From: Gemmatimonadaceae bacterium
GTDB lineage: Bacteria; Gemmatimonadota; Gemmatimonadetes; Gemmatimonadales; Gemmatimonadaceae
Length of the DNA: 5,686 bases
Assembly (NCBI GenBank): GCA_013820975.1
Contig: JACDHQ010000167.1
Coordinates: 1-5,686, forward strand
Direction: 5' to 3'
Shown here: piece after piece, positions 1-5,666 of the stretch
Layout: every line of letters starts with the position of its first letter
Numbering within the stretch: the first letter of the stretch is position 1
Position numbers and translations under genes: made by a program
Notes under the pieces: generated by a model
Databases searched by the model: none
What the model was told of the DNA's origin: nothing
The model's input: the letters and a program-made list of their open reading frames with translations, nothing else

Positions 1-584
1 TGTCTGGCCAGCGGGCCGACCTCGCCGACGCGAAGGCGGAGCTGCTGCAGGCGATCCGCGAGATCGACGGCACGGCCCGCGAGCTCTTCCTCGCGACGTT
101 CACCCAGGTGCGCGAGAACTTCCGCCAGATCTTCATGACGCTGTTTGGCGGCGGCGAGTGCGACCTTCGCCTCGAGAACCCCGATGCCCCGCTCGACTGC
201 GACATCGAGATCCACGCATCGCCGCGCGGCAAGCGCACGCAGCGCATCCACCTGCTGTCGAGCGGTGAGCGCGCGCTCGTCGCGCTGTCGCTGCTGTTCG
301 GCATCTTCCTCACCAAGCCGAGCCCCTTCTGCCTCCTCGACGAAGTGGACGCGCCGCTCGACGACGCGAACATCGGCCGCTTCGTGACGATGCTGAACGA
401 GTTCAAGCAGCGGACGCAGTTCGTCGTGATCACGCACAACCCGCGCACGACGACGGGGGCGGCCGACTCGGTGTACGGCGTCACGATGCAGGAGCCGGGC
501 GTCTCGTCGCTCGTCAGCGTGCGGATGAAGGGGAGTCCGGTGGAGGAAGCGGCCGACGAGGCCGCGACGGTCGGCGCCGCATGA
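1..584 (+). CDS. smc: Chromosome segregation protein SMC, C-terminal ATPase lobe (5' partial)
   Basis: This is the C-terminal end of a structural-maintenance-of-chromosomes ATPase, which with ScpA/ScpB compacts and segregates the chromosome. The reading frame is already open at the left edge (first full codon at base 3), so the gene starts outside the window; 193 codons plus a TGA stop are visible. Seen in order: the end of the coiled coil and the family motif around TFTQVRENF and TLFGGGE (about 94-165), the ABC signature LSSGER (255-272), Walker B with the catalytic Glu in FCLLDE followed by the D-loop DAPLDD (327-362), the switch histidine in VITHN (435-437), and the closing block YGVTMQEPGVSSLVSV typical of bacterial SMC, not RecN or Rad50. 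The third signature residue is Ser instead of the usual Gly (LSGGE). A short acidic/alanine-rich tail ends the protein. The next gene starts 13 bp downstream. Confidence 0.95.
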   Translation, partial: SGQRADLADAKAELLQAIREIDGTARELFLATFTQVRENFRQIFMTLFGGGECDLRLENPDAPLDCDIEIHASPRGKRTQRIHLLSSGERALVALSLLFGIFLTKPSPFCLLDEVDAPLDDANIGRFVTMLNEFKQRTQFVVITHNPRTTTGAADSVYGVTMQEPGVSSLVSVRMKGSPVEEAADEAATVGAA

Positions 585-597
585 CCACACGGGGCTG

Positions 598-1365
598 ATG
601 CGCCTCACCACGCTCGGCACGGGAACGGTCGCGCTCGCGCCGGGCCGCGTGTGCGCGGGCCACCTCGTGGAGGCGGGAAGGGTGCGCCTCCTCCTCGACT
701 GTGGCAGCGGCGTGACCCACCGCCTCGCCGAGGCGGGGGTGGACTGGATGGGGATCACGCATGTCGCGCTGACCCACTTTCACCCCGACCACTTCGGCGA
801 CCTGCCCACGCTCTTCTTCGCCTGGCGCTACGGGCGGTTGCCTGGACGGTCACAGCCGGTCGAGCTCATCGGGCCAGTCGGCACCCTCGACCTGCTGGCG
901 CGACTGGCGCACGGGTTCGGCGAGTGGCTCACCGCCCCTGGCTTCCCCGTGACAGTGCGCGAGATCACCGCCGGCGACACCCTCGACCTGGGTGATGGCG
1001 TCTCGCTCGGCAGCCGTGCCGTACCACATACGCCCGAGAGTGTGGCATATTCCGTCGAGCACGGTTCGCGACGGGTGGTGTATACCGGGGATACCGGTGG
1101 CGACGACGGGCTTGGCGAGTGGGCGAAGGGGTGCGACATCCTGCTGTGCGAATGCTCGCTCCCGGCGGCGATGGCGATGCCCGCGCACCTTACGCCCGAG
1201 GGGTGCGCATCGCTCGCGGCGAGTGCGCTGCCGCGGCGGCTGGTGCTGACGCATTTCTATCCGCCGGTGCTCGACGTGGACATCGCCGGCATCGTGGGGA
1301 CGCAGTACGCCGGGCCCGTCACGTTGGCGACCGACGGGTGGCACATCGATCTCGAGGACGGATAA
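598..1365 (+). CDS. RNase Z/ElaC-like metallo-beta-lactamase-fold hydrolase
   Basis: A 255-residue metallo-beta-lactamase-fold hydrolase, predicted to bind two zinc ions in the cytoplasm (no signal peptide). Metal ligands visible are the HxHxDH motif H60-F-H62-P-D64-H65, then H144 (VPHTPES), D165 (YTGDTG) and H219 (LTHFYP). The block from ECSLP to LTHF, with H197 in AHLTPEG, resembles the HST region of tRNase Z-type enzymes, so an RNase Z/AtsA-like subgroup is the best placement. The protein is shorter than ElaC-type RNase Z (about 305 residues), and I see no Gly/Pro-rich exosite arm of the kind that grips tRNA, so 3' tRNA processing is uncertain; the substrate is unknown. ATG at 598 is chosen because the beta strand MRLTTLGTGT begins there as in homologous folds. 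Only a weak G-rich stretch (591-594) precedes it. Its stop codon overlaps the start of the DAHP synthase gene. Confidence 0.9.
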   Translation: MRLTTLGTGTVALAPGRVCAGHLVEAGRVRLLLDCGSGVTHRLAEAGVDWMGITHVALTHFHPDHFGDLPTLFFAWRYGRLPGRSQPVELIGPVGTLDLLARLAHGFGEWLTAPGFPVTVREITAGDTLDLGDGVSLGSRAVPHTPESVAYSVEHGSRRVVYTGDTGGDDGLGEWAKGCDILLCECSLPAAMAMPAHLTPEGCASLAASALPRRLVLTHFYPPVLDVDIAGIVGTQYAGPVTLATDGWHIDLEDG

Positions 1366-1367
1366 TG
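1354..1367 (+). promoter_or_regulatory. Ribosome binding site and TAATG stop-start junction for DAHP synthase
   Basis: GAGGA at 1354-1358 lies inside the last codons of the hydrolase gene, 6 nt before the ATG at 1365. The hydrolase stop TAA (1363-1365) and the ATG share one base. This fixes the DAHP synthase start and suggests translational coupling. Confidence 0.7.
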
Positions 1368-2444
1368 CTGGTCGTGATGCAGCACGGCGCGACGAAGGAG
1401 CAGGTCGAGCGCGTCGTGAAGACGATAGAAGACATGGGCTACCAGGCGCGCCCGATGCCCGGCGCGCAGCGCACGGCCATTGGCCTCGTCGGCAACGACG
1501 GGCGCGTCAACGGATCGCGCATCGAGTCGCTGGAGGGCGTGGCGCACGTCATCCACGTCACCAAGGCGTACAAGCAGGTCTCGCGCGAGTGGCGTCCCGA
1601 GAACACCATCGTGACGATCGCCCCCGGCGTCAGCTTCGGTGGCACCGAGGTGCACGTCATCGGCGGTCCCTGCTCGGTCGAGTCGGAGGAGCAGATCCTC
1701 GCCGCGGCGCGCATCGTCGCGGCGGCGGGAGGCACGGCACTGCGCGGGGGGGCGTTCAAGCCGCGCAGCTCCCCGTACTCCTTCCAGGGGATGGGAAAGC
1801 AGGGGCTCGAACTGCTGGACCTCGCCCGCCGCGAGACCGGGTTGCCCATCGTCACCGAGGCGCTCGACGAGGAAGGGGCGCACCTCGTCGCCGAGTATGC
1901 CGACTGCATCCAGGTGGGCGCGCGCAACATGCAGAACTACTCGCTGCTGCGCGCCGTGGGGCGCATCGGCAAGCCGGTGCTGCTCAAGCGCGGCATGGCG
2001 GCGTCGATCACCGACCTCCTGCTGAGCGCCGAGTACATCCTGGCCGAGGGGAACGACCAGGTGATCCTCTGTGAGCGCGGCATCCGCAGCTTCGACCAGC
2101 TCACGCGCAACCTGTTTGACCTGACGGCGATTCCGCTCGTCCAGCGGCTCTCCCACCTGCCGATGATCGCCGACCCCAGCCACGGCACGGGGCTGCGCGA
2201 CAAGGTGATCCCGATGGGGCGCGCCGCCGTCGCCGCCGGCGCCGACGGCATCATGGTCGAGGTGCACCCCAATCCCGACCGCGCGATGTCGGACGGGGGG
2301 CAGTCGCTCCACCCCGAGCAGTTCCAGCAGCTCGTGACCGAGGTGCGCGCGATCGCCACGGTGATCGGGCGGAGCCTGGGTGCCGGGGTCGCCGCACCGG
2401 CGGATGCGGCCCGGATGGGAACGCCTGCCCACGCGGCCGGGTAA
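1365..2444 (+). CDS. aroF: 3-deoxy-7-phosphoheptulonate (DAHP) synthase, class I beta with N-terminal ferredoxin-like domain
   Basis: Condenses phosphoenolpyruvate and erythrose 4-phosphate to DAHP, the committed step of the shikimate pathway to aromatic amino acids. The protein has 359 residues. Residues 1-70 match the ferredoxin-like regulatory domain of Thermotoga-type enzymes, which carries tyrosine/phenylalanine feedback inhibition in that family. The TIM-barrel catalytic domain spans about 95-340. Visible active-site elements are GPCSVES with metal ligand C103, LRGGAFKPR (about 126-134), LLKRG (K208, R209), H273 in DPSHGTG, E299 in MVEVHP and D310 in SDGGQS. The four metal ligands keep the Thermotoga spacing with an offset of one. 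The last 20 or so residues are an Ala-rich tail beyond the barrel. The start at 1365 shares its A with the upstream TAA (TAATG), and GAGGA at 1354-1358 lies 6 nt before it, so translation is probably coupled. The frame is open further upstream (from 1119), but that part lies inside the hydrolase gene and does not look like the family. Confidence 0.96.
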   Translation: MLVVMQHGATKEQVERVVKTIEDMGYQARPMPGAQRTAIGLVGNDGRVNGSRIESLEGVAHVIHVTKAYKQVSREWRPENTIVTIAPGVSFGGTEVHVIGGPCSVESEEQILAAARIVAAAGGTALRGGAFKPRSSPYSFQGMGKQGLELLDLARRETGLPIVTEALDEEGAHLVAEYADCIQVGARNMQNYSLLRAVGRIGKPVLLKRGMAASITDLLLSAEYILAEGNDQVILCERGIRSFDQLTRNLFDLTAIPLVQRLSHLPMIADPSHGTGLRDKVIPMGRAAVAAGADGIMVEVHPNPDRAMSDGGQSLHPEQFQQLVTEVRAIATVIGRSLGAGVAAPADAARMGTPAHAAG

Positions 2445-2451
2445 GCAGGGC

Positions 2452-3120
2452 ATGATCACTTTCTCGCTTCGCACCGCCACGTTTGCCGTCGCAGCCGCCG
2501 CGCTCGCCCTGGCGACGCCCGGGTCCGCCGCAGGAGCGCAGGCCCCAACCGCTGCCGTCGACCGCGCCGTCGCCGCCTGGGCCAAGGTCACGACCGTCCG
2601 GGCGACCTTCGAGCAGAGCGTCACCAACCCGCTCACCGGTGGCCGGGAACAGGCGCGGGGGGAGTACCAGCAGCGCGGACGCGACCGCATCAGCATCAAC
2701 TTCAGCGACCCCAAGGGCGACCGCATCGTCGCCGACGGGCAGTCGCTCTGGCTCTACCTGCCGAGCACCACGCCTGGCCAGGTGATCCGCACGTCGCCGG
2801 CCGCGGGCTCCGTGGACTTCACCGCGCAGTTTCTCGCCTCGCCGAAGACGCGCTACACCATCGCTGATGCCGGCCGCGGCACCGTCGATGGGCGCGCCGC
2901 GCAGGCGGTGATGTTGACGCCGCGGGCCAAGGACGTGCCGTTCACGCGCGCGAAGGTGTGGATCGACGATCGGGATGGGCTCATCCGGCAGTTCGAGGTC
3001 GTCGAGCGGAGCGGGGTGACGCGGATGGTGCGACTGGTGGGGATGCGGATCAATGTTCCGGTGGATGATGCGGCATTCAAGTTCGTGGCGCCGAAGGGGG
3101 TACGGGTGGTTCAGCAGTAA
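2452..3120 (+). CDS. lolA: LolA-family outer-membrane lipoprotein carrier/sorting protein
   Basis: A 222-residue periplasmic protein of the LolA family, which in well-studied species takes lipoproteins from the LolCDE transporter and carries them to the outer membrane. Residues 1-31 form a Sec signal peptide with a hydrophobic Ala/Val/Leu core (about 8-22) and a probable cleavage site after AQA (29-31). The mature part shows LolA landmarks: VTTVRATFEQSV (about 46-57), a GxY-type strand with DRISINFSDPKGDRIVADG (about 78-96), LWLYLPS (99-105), KVWIDDRDGLIRQFEVVE (168-185) and the C-terminal INVPVDDAAFKFVAPKGV (200-217), which matches the family end. ATG 2452 is chosen because the signal peptide begins there. 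The open frame extends upstream to 2380 but only inside the DAHP synthase gene. It lies 7 bp after that gene's stop; CAGGG (2446-2450) is too close to the ATG for a good Shine-Dalgarno, so coupling is likely. A general LolA-like role in another lipid or lipoprotein transfer remains possible. Confidence 0.9.
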   Translation: MITFSLRTATFAVAAAALALATPGSAAGAQAPTAAVDRAVAAWAKVTTVRATFEQSVTNPLTGGREQARGEYQQRGRDRISINFSDPKGDRIVADGQSLWLYLPSTTPGQVIRTSPAAGSVDFTAQFLASPKTRYTIADAGRGTVDGRAAQAVMLTPRAKDVPFTRAKVWIDDRDGLIRQFEVVERSGVTRMVRLVGMRINVPVDDAAFKFVAPKGVRVVQQ

Positions 3121-3177
3121 CAGCCCGTGCGCAACGGCGACTCTTGAACCGCGACTACAGTATTTGGATTGCAGACA

Positions 3178-3199
3178 TGGGATTGGCATACCGGTCCCA
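3178..3199 (+). other. Local 9-bp hairpin with CATA loop
   Basis: TGGGATTGG (3178-3186) pairs with CCGGTCCCA (3191-3199) around a CATA loop, with two G.U pairs when read as + strand RNA. It lies in the left arm of the inverted repeat and would compete with the long-range pairing. The corresponding segment of the right arm does not form this hairpin cleanly. Confidence 0.5.
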
Positions 3200-3246
3200 C
3201 GAAGGCGCCTCCACCCGCTCACGACAACGCGATTGCGGTTCACTGC

Positions 3247-3275
3247 AAACCGGCCCCTTGTGTGGCCGGTTTTTT
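3247..3275 (+). terminator. Intrinsic (rho-independent) terminator downstream of lolA
   Basis: AACCGGCC (3248-3255) and GGCCGGTT (3264-3271) form a perfect 8-bp GC-rich stem around an 8-nt loop, extendable by the A at 3247 with the T at 3272. A run of six T residues (3270-3275) overlaps the stem end and follows it. It stands 127 bp after the lolA stop and is the likely end of the smc-hydrolase-aroF-lolA transcript, leaving a long 3' untranslated tail or the end of a separate small RNA. Confidence 0.85.
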
Positions 3276-3423
3276 ACTGCGGTACGGCGCCGATGCGGTG
3301 CAGGTACGCCGCATTGATCGGTTGCGCGTCGTTTCCGATTGCTGCGTAGTCCGGCCCCGCCTTCGTGGGGCCAGTATGCCAGTCCTGTGTCGGTAGTCCT
3401 CCTACCCATATCGCCGTTCCGGC

Positions 3424-3452
3424 TTTTCATCCCGGCCGCGCCGCACTAGCTT
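3424..3452 (+). promoter_or_regulatory. Candidate sigma-70-like promoter for the TPP riboswitch/TonB-receptor transcript
   Basis: TTTTCA (3424-3429) resembles a -35 box, and TAGCTT (3447-3452) a -10 box, separated by 17 bp. Transcription would start near 3458-3460, just upstream of the aptamer's first paired bases at 3464. Both boxes are imperfect, so the main support is the spacing and position. Confidence 0.45.
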
Positions 3453-3463
3453 CAAGAGACATA

Positions 3464-3560
3464 TGACAGGGGTGCCCCCCACCCGGATATCCGTCCGGGA
3501 TCGGGCTGGCTGAGATAGTCCCTTCGAACCTGACCCGGTTAGCACCGGCGTAGGGAGTCA
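3464..3560 (+). promoter_or_regulatory. TPP (thiamin pyrophosphate) riboswitch, THI element
   Basis: All conserved parts of the TPP aptamer are present in order. P1 is TGAC (3464-3467) with GTCA (3557-3560). The GGGGTGCC block is at 3469-3476, with P2 formed by GGGG against TCCC (3519-3522). An extended P3 carries a hairpin CCCGGA (3482-3487) with TCCGGG (3494-3499). CTGAGA (3510-3515) is the pyrimidine-sensing loop. GAACCTGA (3526-3533), then P5 CCGGT (3535-3539) with ACCGG (3544-3548), and GCGTAGGGA (3548-3556) form the pyrophosphate-sensing side. There is no terminator or U-run between the aptamer and the ATG at 3564, so control is predicted to be translational: ligand binding closes P1 and the aptamer end that contains the Shine-Dalgarno. 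It regulates the TonB-dependent receptor. Confidence 0.97.
3552..3557 (+). promoter_or_regulatory. Ribosome binding site embedded in the TPP aptamer
   Basis: AGGGAG lies 6 nt before the ATG at 3564 and is at the same time the conserved 3' end of the aptamer. It decides the start codon: the second in-frame ATG at 3570 would be 12 nt away. When TPP is bound this stretch is held in the aptamer fold and should be unavailable to the ribosome. Confidence 0.8.
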
Positions 3561-3563
3561 ACC

Positions 3564-5666
3564 ATGACGATGCGCTATCAGCGCCGCGGCCGTGCCGTGT
3601 GCGCCATCCGTGCGGCAGCAATTGCCGCGGCCTTCGCTGCCCTTCCCGCCGCGGCCCATGCGCAGGCCGGAACCCCAGCGCCGCGAGACACCACGTCGGC
3701 CGACTCGACCACCGCGCGCCGCCTCGAGGCGGTCACCGTCACCGCCGTGCGTGGGAGTGCCGCCGCCGCGACGACCCGCACGCGCCTCGATACCGCAGCG
3801 CTCGGGCGCCAGTACGTCGGGCAGGACATGACCCGCGTCCTCGAGCGCGCCCCCGGTGTCACGGCGTACAGCGAGAACGGCGCGGGGAACAACTACAGCT
3901 ACATCCGGCTGCGCGGGATCGACCAGACGCGGATCAACTTCACCCTCGATGGCATCCCGCTCAGCGAGCCGGAGGACCAGGGGCTCTTCTTCTCCAACTT
4001 CCCCGACTTCGCGCGCAGCGTGCGAACCGCCGAGGTGCAGCGCGGCGTGGGGACGAGCAGCAACGGAACGGCGAGCTACGCGGGCGCGGTGAGCTTCGAG
4101 TCGGTCGCGCTCGCGGGCTCGCGCCGCAGCGCCGAGGCTTCGCTGACGGCGGGATCGTTCGGGACGCGGCTCGCGAGCCTCGAGTACCTCACCGGCCATG
4201 GCAGCAACCGGCTCGCCGGCTACGCGCGCATCAGTGCGCACACGAGCGATGGCTACCGCCACAACTCGGGGAACGAGTCGGCATCGGCGTTCCTCAGCGG
4301 CGCCTGGATCGGCAGCCGCGACATGGTGAAGGCCTTCGTCCTCGGCGGGCGGTCGAGGATGGAGATGGCGTACTACGCTGCCAGCGAGGACGAGCTCGCG
4401 GCCGACCGCCGCTTCAACCCGCTCGGCGAGCGGGACGACTTTTCCCAGGGGTTCGCGGGGCTGACGCACAGCCGCGCGCTATCGCCGGCCACGTCGCTGA
4501 GCACGACTATATATGGAAGTGCGTCCGACGGCTGGTACGACGTCGCGCGCAGCAGCGGCGCCATCCAGAAGCGCGAGCTCACCTCGCGCTGGGGGGGCGC
4601 GCTCACCACGCTGGCCTGGGAGGGTGACGCGTGGCGGGTGAACGCCGGGGCGCATGCGAGCCGCTATGCACGCGACCACCGCCGTTCGACGCGCCCCGCG
4701 GTGGACGTGCCATTGCACGAGAACACCGGCATCAAGACCGATGCGAGTGCCTTCGCGAAAGCGGCGTACACGGCTGGACGAATCACGCTGCACGGCGACC
4801 TTCAGCTGCGCCGCGCGAGCCTGCGCTATGAGCCAGACGCCAATGCCGACCTCGACCCGATGATGGTGAGCTGGGCGTTCGCGAACCCGAAGCTCGGCGC
4901 CACGGCGCAGCTCACGCCGGCGACATCGGTGTTTGCATCGTGGGGCCGGACGGGGCGCGAGCCGGCACGCAGCGACCTCCTCGGCGGGGCCGACAACATC
5001 ACCCGCGCCGACTTCGAGGCACTCGGCGGCACGCTCGAGCGGGTGCGCCCCGAGCGGGTGGACGACTTCGAGGCCGGCGTGACGTGGGGGTCGCCGACTG
5101 CGCGCCTGACGGCGAACGTGTTCGCGATGCGCTTCCGCGACGAGATTGCCCCGACGGGGGAGATCAGCGCCTCGACCGGCAACCCGCTGTACGAGAACGT
5201 GGAGCGTAGCTCGCGCACGGGCCTCGAGCTCGACGGGCTCTGGCAGGCGCTGCCGCGGGTGGAGCTCCATGGCGACCTGGCGCTGATGCGCGCCCGCCTT
5301 GCAACCTACACCGAGCCGTACAGCGGCACGGTCTACCGCGACGTCGCGCCGATGCTGACACCGGCCGTGACGAGCACGCACGGCGCGACGATCCAGCTCG
5401 GGAGTGCGACCAGGCTGCTCGTGGATGGACGCTACGTGTCGTCATCGGCGCTCACCAACACCGGTGACGCGAGCCTCACCCTGCCTTCACGCTACAACGT
5501 TGACACCGGCCTTGAGCTCGCGCACCGGAACGCCACCCTGTCACTCGGCGTGCGCAACGTGGCCGACATGCGCGCGTACGGGTCGGGGTATGCGTACGAC
5601 GGCGTGCGCTACTTCTATGTCGAGGCGCCACGGAGCTTCTACGTGACGGCGGCGCTGCGGTACTGA
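3564..5666 (+). CDS. TonB-dependent outer-membrane receptor, probable thiamin (or thiamin precursor) uptake
   Basis: A complete 700-residue TonB-dependent receptor: an outer-membrane beta-barrel with a plug that imports scarce ligands using energy from TonB-ExbB-ExbD. Residues 1-35 are a Sec signal peptide (Arg-rich start, Ala-rich core, AHAQA at 31-35). A short Thr/Ser-rich linker leads to a TonB-box-like LEAVTVTA (54-61). The plug domain covers about 65-185, with YIRLRGIDQTRINFTLDGIPL (113-133) and VQRGVGTSSNGTASYAGAVSF (158-178). The rest is the 22-strand-type barrel, with alternating residues and an aromatic C-terminal Tyr (ALRY). There is no N-terminal carboxypeptidase-like or STN domain. 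The plug resembles the FecA-like class, so sequence alone would not name the substrate. The TPP riboswitch directly upstream points to thiamin, its phosphates or a pyrimidine/thiazole precursor, as predicted for TPP-regulated receptors in Bacteroidetes. No inner-membrane partner gene is visible because the window ends 20 bp later. Confidence 0.93.
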   Translation: MTMRYQRRGRAVCAIRAAAIAAAFAALPAAAHAQAGTPAPRDTTSADSTTARRLEAVTVTAVRGSAAAATTRTRLDTAALGRQYVGQDMTRVLERAPGVTAYSENGAGNNYSYIRLRGIDQTRINFTLDGIPLSEPEDQGLFFSNFPDFARSVRTAEVQRGVGTSSNGTASYAGAVSFESVALAGSRRSAEASLTAGSFGTRLASLEYLTGHGSNRLAGYARISAHTSDGYRHNSGNESASAFLSGAWIGSRDMVKAFVLGGRSRMEMAYYAASEDELAADRRFNPLGERDDFSQGFAGLTHSRALSPATSLSTTIYGSASDGWYDVARSSGAIQKRELTSRWGGALTTLAWEGDAWRVNAGAHASRYARDHRRSTRPAVDVPLHENTGIKTDASAFAKAAYTAGRITLHGDLQLRRASLRYEPDANADLDPMMVSWAFANPKLGATAQLTPATSVFASWGRTGREPARSDLLGGADNITRADFEALGGTLERVRPERVDDFEAGVTWGSPTARLTANVFAMRFRDEIAPTGEISASTGNPLYENVERSSRTGLELDGLWQALPRVELHGDLALMRARLATYTEPYSGTVYRDVAPMLTPAVTSTHGATIQLGSATRLLVDGRYVSSSALTNTGDASLTLPSRYNVDTGLELAHRNATLSLGVRNVADMRAYGSGYAYDGVRYFYVEAPRSFYVTAALRY

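Larger units (their letters stand above)
3143..3422. repeat. Long imperfect inverted repeat (foldback element) in the lolA/TonB-receptor intergenic region
   Basis: The left arm, about 3143-3207, is complementary to the right arm, about 3358-3422. In the core (3166-3207 against 3358-3399, no gaps) I count 34 Watson-Crick pairs, 6 G.U pairs when read as + strand RNA, and 2 mismatches in 42 positions. The pairing continues outward with interruptions (for example GAAC-type blocks at 3146-3149 against 3416-3419) and inward with bulges (3221-3238 against 3309-3332). The identity of the element is unknown. It could be a structured RNA, the remains of a small transposable foldback element, or an inverted duplication of a noncoding unit. 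No convincing target-site duplication is visible at the ends. The lolA terminator lies inside the region between the arms. Confidence 0.7.

Noticed and set aside
1257..2726. A 489-codon open frame on the minus strand, antisense to aroF and lolA
   Set aside because: It is an artefact of high-GC codon use opposite clearly recognised genes; the translation is Arg/Ala/Asp/His-rich with no domain I recognise.
3131..3156. Short direct repeat AACGGCGACT (3133-3142) / AACCGCGACT (3147-3156)
   Set aside because: Nine of ten bases match, but two short copies in GC-rich DNA with no further unit do not support a named repeat; noted only because the right arm end also carries the reverse complement of AACGGCGA.
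3144..3172. TTGAAC (3144-3149) as a -35 box for a small RNA promoter
   Set aside because: No acceptable -10 box lies 16-18 bp downstream; TATTTG at 3161-3166 is only 11 bp away.
3392..3406. AGGAGG-like sequence on the minus strand as a ribosome binding site
   Set aside because: No suitable start codon or coding sequence follows it on that strand; it is better seen as a small GGTAG/CTACC hairpin in the right arm.
3053..3430. Several short open frames (64-98 codons) on both strands across the lolA-receptor spacer
   Set aside because: They run through the terminator, the inverted repeat or the lolA end, lack convincing ribosome binding sites, and match no family I recognise.
3558..4469. A 303-codon open frame on the minus strand opposite the start of the TonB receptor
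   Set aside because: Low-complexity Arg/Ala/Glu-rich translation opposite a receptor with clear plug motifs; its end also runs into the riboswitch.
4500..4516. AT-rich TATATAT patch inside the receptor gene as an internal promoter
   Set aside because: It encodes ordinary barrel residues (TTIYGS), and no downstream gene starts nearby.
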